Shown: one piece after another, positions 57,401-64,000 of the stretch
How the letters are laid out: each line of letters begins with the position of its first letter
How positions within the stretch are numbered: the stretch's first letter is position 1
DNA from: Kiritimatiellia bacterium
GTDB taxonomy: Bacteria > Verrucomicrobiota > Kiritimatiellia > JAFGHX01
NCBI GenBank assembly: GCA_016929905.1
Contig: JAFGHX010000414.1
Span: forward strand, 22,031 to 86,030
Direction: 5' to 3'
Length of the DNA stretch: 64,000 bases
The notes under the pieces: model-generated
Seen by the model: the letters and a program-made list of their open reading frames with translations, nothing else
Database searches by the model: none
What the model was told of the DNA's origin: nothing
Program-made: the position numbers and the translations under genes

Positions 57401-58882
57401 CTATGTCGGCGGGGCGAATAGATCGTCAAGCAAAGAAACCCGAATATCGCGCAGAACCCTCTCCGCGCTCAGCGGGGTATCGGCCGGGAACCAGTCGCGC
57501 GCGCACGCCGCGAGCGCCAACTTGTTCCAGTGCGCGGCGGGCGGCTCCCAGCAGCGGTGCTCACGAGCCTGTTCCATACCGGCGCGCCACGCGGGGAGAT
57601 CGGACGCCTCATCCGCCGCGGTGGGCCCGTGTTTGAAGAGCCCGAAGGTCGGTAGCGCGGAGAAGAACGGCCCGTGCCGGTGCGGCTCGGGCACATCTCG
57701 CATCCAACGCACGCGGAAATCGATGCAGCGCCATGCCGCTTCCTGCTGCGCGGGCGAGGCATGCGGATTGACGACCCAGCCGCCGATATTGGCGAGGCTG
57801 ACGAACCGGCCGGACGGTCCGGCCGGCAGGACGCACAGCCCGAACTCGGCGGCCAAACCCACCTTGGCGGCGGCACGCAGGCACGTATGGGTGTAGCCGA
57901 AGACCATGGGCACACCGCCGTTCACGAACCGTCGCGCAAGCGAACCGTTCTTGGGCGCGAGCGCCACGAGCCCGTCGTTGCGCAAGGTGGCGAAGTAGCC
58001 GGCAGCAAGCTCGGCCTCCTTGCTCGTCCAAGCGATCGGGGCCAGCCCCGCCGGGTCGATCGCCGGGGCGGCCTGGTAGACCAGATGCAGCAGGAAATGG
58101 ATAAGGTTGTAGGTGCCCTCTACGTACAGACTCGGCTTGCCGCCGCGTCCGGCGCTCAGACGCCTGGCCGCATCGCGGAACTCATCCCAGTTCGCCGGAG
58201 GCCGGTCCGCGTCGAAACCCGCCTCGGTCAGCAGCCGCCTGTTGTAGATCAGCGGGGAGTGGGTGACGAATTCGGGGAACAGACAGGGGACTCCATCACA
58301 GGAACAGACACCGACGACTTCCGGGTCGAGTGCGTCGAACCAGCTGACGCAGACCGCCATGTTGACGGGCGCGAGCATGTTCCCCGTCCGCATCAGCGGC
58401 AGACAGGTGGCGTTGGTAAGCCAGAATGTCGGTTCCGGCCCGCTCATCACGGCACGCAACGCGCGGCTGTCGAATTCGACGGTCGACATCATCATCGCGT
58501 GCCGGTCGAGATCGATGAACGGATACTCGCGGGCAAACGCGTCGATCCATTGCCCTTCCCGAACCAACGCGGAGATGTGTTGCAGACCCAGCGGATCCCG
58601 GCTCCACAAGGTCAGCCGCACGCGCTTGCCCTGTTCCTCATGCAGCAGGGTTCGCGACGGAACCGCAAGCAGCCGTGTGCAGGAACCGCGAAAGCTGGAG
58701 ACGACGCCTTTCCCCTGCAGAATCTGAAACGCCCGCGACACGGTGTAGGTGCTGACTCCGAGCTGCGCCGCCCATTCGCCTTGGGTCGGCAGGGGCTGGC
58801 CGACGGTGTACGTCCCTCCGGCCAGCTCGTCCACGAGCCTCGACACCGTACGCGCAAGCAAGGCGCCGCCCGTGCGCTTCAT
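57401..58882 (-). CDS. GntR HTH fused to ABC-type extracellular solute-binding-protein domain
   Basis: HTH YTVGQPLPTQGEWAAQLGVSTYTVSRAFQILQGKGVV; SBP features PLIYNRRLLTEAGFDADRPPANWDEFRDAARRLS and MVFGYTH; no signal peptide. Confidence 0.88.
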   Translation of the reverse strand: MKRTGGALLARTVSRLVDELAGGTYTVGQPLPTQGEWAAQLGVSTYTVSRAFQILQGKGVVSSFRGSCTRLLAVPSRTLLHEEQGKRVRLTLWSRDPLGLQHISALVREGQWIDAFAREYPFIDLDRHAMMMSTVEFDSRALRAVMSGPEPTFWLTNATCLPLMRTGNMLAPVNMAVCVSWFDALDPEVVGVCSCDGVPCLFPEFVTHSPLIYNRRLLTEAGFDADRPPANWDEFRDAARRLSAGRGGKPSLYVEGTYNLIHFLLHLVYQAAPAIDPAGLAPIAWTSKEAELAAGYFATLRNDGLVALAPKNGSLARRFVNGGVPMVFGYTHTCLRAAAKVGLAAEFGLCVLPAGPSGRFVSLANIGGWVVNPHASPAQQEAAWRCIDFRVRWMRDVPEPHRHGPFFSALPTFGLFKHGPTAADEASDLPAWRAGMEQAREHRCWEPPAAHWNKLALAACARDWFPADTPLSAERVLRDIRVSLLDDLFAPPT

Positions 58883-61321
58883 TCAAGGTCCCTCGGGCCG
58901 GTTCTCCGCCACAACGGCGTGCCGGCCGCGGATGCGATCCACAACCCTGGCGACATTCCCCGTGACGACGTAGCCGTCCAGCGTGCCGCCGCCCGGCCCG
59001 CGATCGAGGAGGATCCCCGCCGACTTGGCGCCAGGCGCGCGTACCCCGTGGATGCGCAGGTTGCGAAACGTCTCGCTGGAGTCGATCCGGCACAGAATGC
59101 CCGTCTCCAGGACGTCATCGACGCCGGACAGGGCCGCCCCCTCGAGCCGCACGTCGTTGCAGTCCGCTATCAGGACGGCCGGGCCCGGGTTCCGGCTGTT
59201 CTCGACGGCCGCGCCGGAAAACGCGACCGTGTCACAGTTCCGCAGCAGCACGGCGTGCGGCCTGGTGTAGTCTCGGATGCGAACATTCTCAATGACGACG
59301 TTCGCCGTGTTCTGGACGTGAACCGGCCGCCACGAATCGGAGTTATCCCACTTGCCTTCGCCGAGCACATTGCGAATCGTGAGTCCGTCGTGGCCGAGCG
59401 GGTGGTTGACGGTGCGAACCGCGCAGGCGCTGTCTTTCACGTGCACGTCCGTCACGGTGATATGCCGGTTCACCTGCCCTTTCCGCCGGTGGTCCTGAAC
59501 GTCGACCCCGTAACCCGTGGCCTCGCCGTAGACGTTACTGACCGTTACGTTCTCGCACCCGTCGCACACTTCCACCGTCCCGCGTTTCAGGGAGCGGCAG
59601 CCTTTGATGTTCTCGACTCGGACGTCCCGTACGAACACGCCCTTCTCCCCGCCGCCTTCGATGGAGACGACGTCGCGGCCGATGTTGTACCCCTCGATGT
59701 TCCGCACCACGCCGTTGCGCACATCGCGGCCCCGCCGCGCGGCGCTTACCAGCACACCGTGCCGGGTGCTGTTGCTGACCACGCCGTTCTCGATGAGGAA
59801 ATCGTCGGCCAGCACTGTAACGAGCGACGCGCGCTGCGCCTGCGAGACGGAGCCCAGGTTTCCTGCCAGCGTGAAATCCGCTACGCAGACACCGTCGGCG
59901 CACACGAAGAGCAAGTCCGTGTTCGCGACGCGCTCGGCCAGCCTGGCGTTGAGCCCCTTGAGCGTCAGCGGCCTGTCGATCGCGAGGGACGCCGACAGCG
60001 TGACCACGCGCGTACGGTCGGCGACCACCGTGGAATGCGGCGGCGCGCCGTCGATGACAGCCTGCACGTCGCGTTCGCCCACTTGGATCACCTGCGGCGG
60101 CCTGGACGGGGCCTGAACGGACTTGGCCGGGTCGTGCGCGGCCGGAATCGCCTCGGGCGGCGGCAGGACTGACTCAGTCGAGACGCCGGCCACCGAAAAG
60201 TCGGAGATGTCGACTTCGTATGTCTGGGCGGCTGTGCCGCAGAACTGCAGCACAATCTGACTCACCGGCGTGCCGGCTCCCTTCACGGCCGATTCGAACG
60301 CGTTCGCCTCGCCCTTCCGCCCGAAAGGGAAGGTATAGGTGCGCCAAGTGCCGGCGGCAGTGTGGAAGAAGATGTGGTGCGAGATCCGGCGGCCGGTGTC
60401 GTCCGTGAACGTGCAGCGCAGAAACGGAAGCGGCTTCGACCGCGGCCGCACCCGCACCTGAAAGGTCTGGCCGTCCAACGCCAAAGCCGGGAACGGCCAC
60501 GACACGTTCACCCCAGAATTCTGACCCGTGCTCAGGAACTTCAGGTTCAGCACCGGCTTGCCCGTCGGCCCGGTCTCTTGGACTCGGGCGGACCGCACGT
60601 TGGCCCCACCGTAGAAAGCCGCCACCTCATAGTCCGCGTTATCCGAGAAGTCCTGACTCACTGTCCGGTTCGCGACGGTCGCGGATACCGCCGGGCGCAG
60701 CGGCGGGGGCACCGGCTCCGCGTTGGCGAGGCCGGCTTGCGCTGAGCCGCCCTCCATCGAAAAGTCGGATAGCTCGATTTCATACGACTTGCCCGCGTGT
60801 CCGCAGAACTGCAGCACCGCTTTGCAGACCCAGGCACCGGGCGTCTTGATCTCCTGCTGGAACGAGGGCGCCCCGCCTTGACGGCCAAAGGGGAACGCGT
60901 AGGTGCGCCACCCGCTCCCACCCGCCTGGAAGTAGCCGTGACGCGAAACACGGCGGCCTGCTGCATTCAGAAACGTGCACCGAAGGTAGGGTACGGGTCC
61001 ACGCGGCACGCGAACGTGCAGACAGAACGTCTTGCCGTCCAACGCCTGTTCGGGAAAAGACCAGGCGACGTCCACTCCCGAATTCTCGCCGGTACTCATG
61101 AACTTCACGTTCAGAATCGGTTTGCCGCTTGGCCCCGGTCCGTCCGTACGGGTCGCCTGCATGTTGGCTCCACCGTAGAACGCCTTCAGCTCGTACGCTG
61201 TCTCGTGCGAGAAGTCCTGGGAAGGCTCTCCCGCCGGCGTCTCCAACGCAAAAACAGCAACTACAAGGCGGCCCGCAGCCAGCGCCGCCAGAATCGTCGA
61301 GAACCTTCTCGTAGCGTTCAT
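58883..61321 (-). CDS. Exported protein with two tandem CBM-like modules and a beta-helix domain
   Basis: Signal MNATRRFSTILAALAAGRLVVAVFA; duplicated SQDFS...AFYGGAN...GKPxLNxKFxSTGxNSGVxVxWxFP; beta-helix rungs afterwards. Confidence 0.85.
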   Translation of the reverse strand: MNATRRFSTILAALAAGRLVVAVFALETPAGEPSQDFSHETAYELKAFYGGANMQATRTDGPGPSGKPILNVKFMSTGENSGVDVAWSFPEQALDGKTFCLHVRVPRGPVPYLRCTFLNAAGRRVSRHGYFQAGGSGWRTYAFPFGRQGGAPSFQQEIKTPGAWVCKAVLQFCGHAGKSYEIELSDFSMEGGSAQAGLANAEPVPPPLRPAVSATVANRTVSQDFSDNADYEVAAFYGGANVRSARVQETGPTGKPVLNLKFLSTGQNSGVNVSWPFPALALDGQTFQVRVRPRSKPLPFLRCTFTDDTGRRISHHIFFHTAAGTWRTYTFPFGRKGEANAFESAVKGAGTPVSQIVLQFCGTAAQTYEVDISDFSVAGVSTESVLPPPEAIPAAHDPAKSVQAPSRPPQVIQVGERDVQAVIDGAPPHSTVVADRTRVVTLSASLAIDRPLTLKGLNARLAERVANTDLLFVCADGVCVADFTLAGNLGSVSQAQRASLVTVLADDFLIENGVVSNSTRHGVLVSAARRGRDVRNGVVRNIEGYNIGRDVVSIEGGGEKGVFVRDVRVENIKGCRSLKRGTVEVCDGCENVTVSNVYGEATGYGVDVQDHRRKGQVNRHITVTDVHVKDSACAVRTVNHPLGHDGLTIRNVLGEGKWDNSDSWRPVHVQNTANVVIENVRIRDYTRPHAVLLRNCDTVAFSGAAVENSRNPGPAVLIADCNDVRLEGAALSGVDDVLETGILCRIDSSETFRNLRIHGVRAPGAKSAGILLDRGPGGGTLDGYVVTGNVARVVDRIRGRHAVVAENRPEGP

Positions 61322-61719
61322 CGCCTCGCCTCCCTCGGACCCGCCAACAGACACGCCGGGGACCCCGCCCTCAAGGCCTTTGTGCGTGCACTCAGGCGCA
61401 TGTGCCCACCCGCCTCATATAAGTATAGTAGTAGCTAATAATATTTTCAAGTCCTGACTGGCCACGCTGATGCGTGAATTTGGCCGCGAGCGTCCGATCC
61501 TGTGTGTTGCCGGTGCCGGCTGACGCAACGGATTGTCAAAGACGTCCCCCCCGCTATACTGCACCGGACAGGGGTTTCGGAGGCCAGCACATGAAAACGC
61601 CGGTCGAGAACAAGAAAGAGGCAAGACGACCCGTTAGATTTCGCATCCAGCCGTTTACTCTTTCGTGAACACACACGGAATCCGCCCTGTTCTCGGGGCG
61701 AAAACGGGGAGCTACGCAC

Positions 61720-63072
61720 ATGAACGTCGTTTTGATCATTTCGGACACCTTCAGACGCGACCATCTGGGATGTTACGGCAACGAGGCCATTCACACCCCG
61801 CATCTGGACCGATTCGCGAAGCGCAGCGTCGTATTCGACAACGCGTACGCGACCTCGTTCCCGACCATGCCGATGCGGGCAGACCTGTACACGGGCCGGT
61901 TCACGTGCACCTATCTCGGCTGGGCGGCGATGCCGGCCGACGAGGTCATCCTGCCCCAACTCATGACCGACGGCGGCTACCTGAGCATGGGGATCGTAGA
62001 CACGCCGTTCTACACGAGCCGGGCCTACCACTACGACCGCGGGTTCTCCAACTTCCTGCGCAACCCCGGTCAGGGCACCTACAGGCCCTACGACCGCCGC
62101 GACGCGTGTTACGAGCGGCGCTATGAGGACGATTACTTCGCGCCCAAGACCTGCCTCATGGCCGAGCACTGGCTCGAACGCTATGGCCAGGAGCAGTTCT
62201 TCCTGTACGTGGATACGTGGGACCCGCACGAGCCGTGGGACCCGCCCGCGCACTATGTGCGGCGCTACAAGCCGGACTGGGACGGCAAATCGGTCGGCCC
62301 GGTCTACTGGCGCTGGCGCCAGCGGGGTATCACCGAGGAGCAGATCGCGACAGCGCGCGCCTGCTACGCCGGCGAGGTGACCATGGTCGACCGCGCCGTG
62401 GGCCGCTTGATTGACCGGCTCGACACCATGGGCCTGCTCGAAACGACGGCCGTCATCTTCACTTCCGACCACGGTTTCCTGATCGGGGAACACGGCATCT
62501 TCGGCAAGGCGTTGATGAAGGACGGGCATTTCTACGGCGCACCGCTCTACGCGGAAATCGCGCGCGTGCCGCTGATCGTCTATCGGCCCGGCAGAGAGCC
62601 GGGCCGCCGCCACGCGATCGTCTCGCACCCGGACCTGATGCCGACAGCGCTGGAGATCGCCGGCCTGCCCATACCCGACGGCGTGCAGGGCCGCTCCTTC
62701 CTACGGGTCCTCAACGGCGAGACGGATCACCACCGCGACTTCGCCCTGACCACGATGCCGCTGTCGAACCCAGGCGAGGTCACGCGCGTGGTCGACAACT
62801 ACGACCGCAAGACAGAGGTCTTCCTGCCCGCGACGATCTCGACCCGGGAATGGTCGCTCCTCTACGCCGCCGCCGGGCAGCCGGTGGAGTTGTACGATCT
62901 CAAGGCCGACCCGCGCCAGGCGGACAACGTCGCCGAGGCGCACCCGGAGGTGGTCGAACGGCTCCACGGCCGCTACGTGGCGCTGCTCGAGGAGGTCGGC
63001 ACTGACGAGCGGCTGCTGGAACCCAGGAGAAGGTTGCAGCCCAACCTCCGCAAGCCGGCCCTCGCGCGATGA
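61720..63072 (+). CDS. Sulfatase-fold hydrolase
   Basis: VVLIISDTFRRDHLGCYGNEAIHTPHLDRFA; SFPTMPMRADLYTGR; FTSDHGFLIGEHG. Confidence 0.93.
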   Translation: MNVVLIISDTFRRDHLGCYGNEAIHTPHLDRFAKRSVVFDNAYATSFPTMPMRADLYTGRFTCTYLGWAAMPADEVILPQLMTDGGYLSMGIVDTPFYTSRAYHYDRGFSNFLRNPGQGTYRPYDRRDACYERRYEDDYFAPKTCLMAEHWLERYGQEQFFLYVDTWDPHEPWDPPAHYVRRYKPDWDGKSVGPVYWRWRQRGITEEQIATARACYAGEVTMVDRAVGRLIDRLDTMGLLETTAVIFTSDHGFLIGEHGIFGKALMKDGHFYGAPLYAEIARVPLIVYRPGREPGRRHAIVSHPDLMPTALEIAGLPIPDGVQGRSFLRVLNGETDHHRDFALTTMPLSNPGEVTRVVDNYDRKTEVFLPATISTREWSLLYAAAGQPVELYDLKADPRQADNVAEAHPEVVERLHGRYVALLEEVGTDERLLEPRRRLQPNLRKPALAR

Positions 63073-63124
63073 CGCGCGTGGGGGGCGAGTCCTCCCACGC
63101 GCACGATGGCCTGTCGGATCCGGC

Positions 63125-63253
63125 TCAATTGAACCGGAACCGCAGCTTATCATACTCATCGAGCATCGCCATGAAGTTGTCGTACCGGGTCCCGTACGCA
63201 ATGGAATGGCTCGGCCCGAGGATGAACCCGCCGCCCGGCGCGGCCGCTTCCAT
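63125..63253 (-). pseudogene. Possible C-terminal remnant of a UroD-like gene
   Basis: Own reverse translation: MEAAAPGGGFILGPSHSIAYGTRYDNFMAMLDEYDKLRFRFN*, resembling UroD/MtaA C-termini; no upstream body of the gene. Confidence 0.5.
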
Positions 63254-63370
63254 CGGCGCCGAGCGGGTTGGCGGTTGGTGGGGCCAATTGATGCGGGCAG
63301 CGCGGGAAGACGCGAAGGGCGTCGTAGGGCCAAGAAGTGACAGGGCGCGAAGCGAGAGAGGACAGACGAT

Positions 63371-63934
63371 TCATGTGCCTCTCGTCGTTTTGCCCCGCCG
63401 CTCTTCCGGAAGCAGTTTCGGGCCAGCCACGTAGTGTGCCGATCGCCCTCTGCCCACCGTTCGTGCGACACCTTCTTTCCTCAGAGCTCGCATCAGCCGA
63501 AGCACCTGCCCGCGAGAGTATCCCGCTAACCCCCGGACTTCTGCGTTGGTCAGACGTCCGCGCTGCGCGAGCGCGGCACGCACTCGGGAGCGAACCGTGT
63601 CCTCGTCGAACAGTCCGGCCGTGCCGGGATCGAGGGATATTCGGCGCAGATCGGAAAGGGACCGCGCAAAGTGATAGGCGGTTCCCCGCCCCCGTCCGCG
63701 CGGCTCAATGTAGCCGCGTTCTCGAAGCCATATCAGCCCGGCAGAGGCTTCATCCTCGCCCGTTTGAAGACAGCGGGCTGCCACCCAGCGATCCAGACTG
63801 CCCCGCTCCGCTATCGCGTACAGCAGGATCAGATCGTCCAACTCGAGCCCTCGTCCACGACGCGCCTCCCCGGCCAGGAACCGCACGAACGTCGCCTGCG
63901 TCCGGGTCGGCAGACTTAGTGCTCCCCAACACAA
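63371..63934 (-). CDS. HTH-domain DNA-binding protein, possibly N-terminally incomplete
   Basis: TNAEVRGLAGYSRGQVLRLMRALRKEGVARTVGRGRSAHYV winged-helix-like C-terminus. Confidence 0.55.
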   Translation of the reverse strand: MCWGALSLPTRTQATFVRFLAGEARRGRGLELDDLILLYAIAERGSLDRWVAARCLQTGEDEASAGLIWLRERGYIEPRGRGRGTAYHFARSLSDLRRISLDPGTAGLFDEDTVRSRVRAALAQRGRLTNAEVRGLAGYSRGQVLRLMRALRKEGVARTVGRGRSAHYVAGPKLLPEERRGKTTRGT

Positions 63935-64000
63935 ATATTGTGACGTTGGCCGGAGCCATTTTTGGCGCTGGACAAGGCGCCCGGGAGGGGCAATGCCCGC

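Noticed and set aside
57674-60172. 832-aa plus-strand ORF
   Set aside because: Antisense to GntR-SBP and beta-helix genes.
1-64000. CRISPR arrays, rRNA, tRNA, prophage or transposase genes
   Set aside because: No regularly spaced repeat-spacer array, no recognisable RNA gene and no phage/transposase motif seen by eye; a covariance-model scan was not possible.

Overview
A GC-rich bacterial window. Gene content (FecR-LamG proteins, PocR-AraC regulator, DUF5060/apiosidase-like hydrolase, UroD-like and Gfo/Idh proteins, sulfatase-fold enzyme) suggests a PVC-type lineage such as Lentisphaerota/Kiritimatiellota; this is inference only. Left part (1-11.5 kb, minus): MoxR / DUF58 / von Willebrand-A / ABC transporter operon, whose last gene runs off the left edge and is missing from the ORF track. 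Middle (14.8-34.6 kb): polysaccharide/sugar-acid catabolic island with PocR-AraC, LacI and double-HTH GntR regulators, a beta-helix/LamG exported protein, a tandem SDR fusion, two Gfo/Idh oxidoreductases, a COG3618-like amidohydrolase, an RraA-like protein, two FAH-family hydrolases, a UroD-like protein, a 2-hydroxyacid dehydrogenase and two glycosidase-like proteins. At 35.0-35.6 kb is the best finding: a peroxiredoxin whose peroxidatic cysteine codon is an in-frame TGA followed by a SECIS-like hairpin, i.e. a probable selenocysteine peroxiredoxin that the ORF track splits in two. Further right: two paralogous ECF sigma / FecR-LamG gene pairs, a 2258-aa CotH/lamin-tail/chitobiase-C exported protein, a DUF4143-type ATPase beside strong inverted repeats, a rifampin-phosphotransferase-like PEP-synthase-family protein, a GntR/solute-binding-protein fusion regulator, a beta-helix protein with an internal duplication, and a sulfatase-fold enzyme with Thr at the formylglycine position. 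Several intercistronic gaps carry short-period tandem repeats or dispersed hairpins. No rRNA, tRNA, CRISPR array or transposase was recognised.
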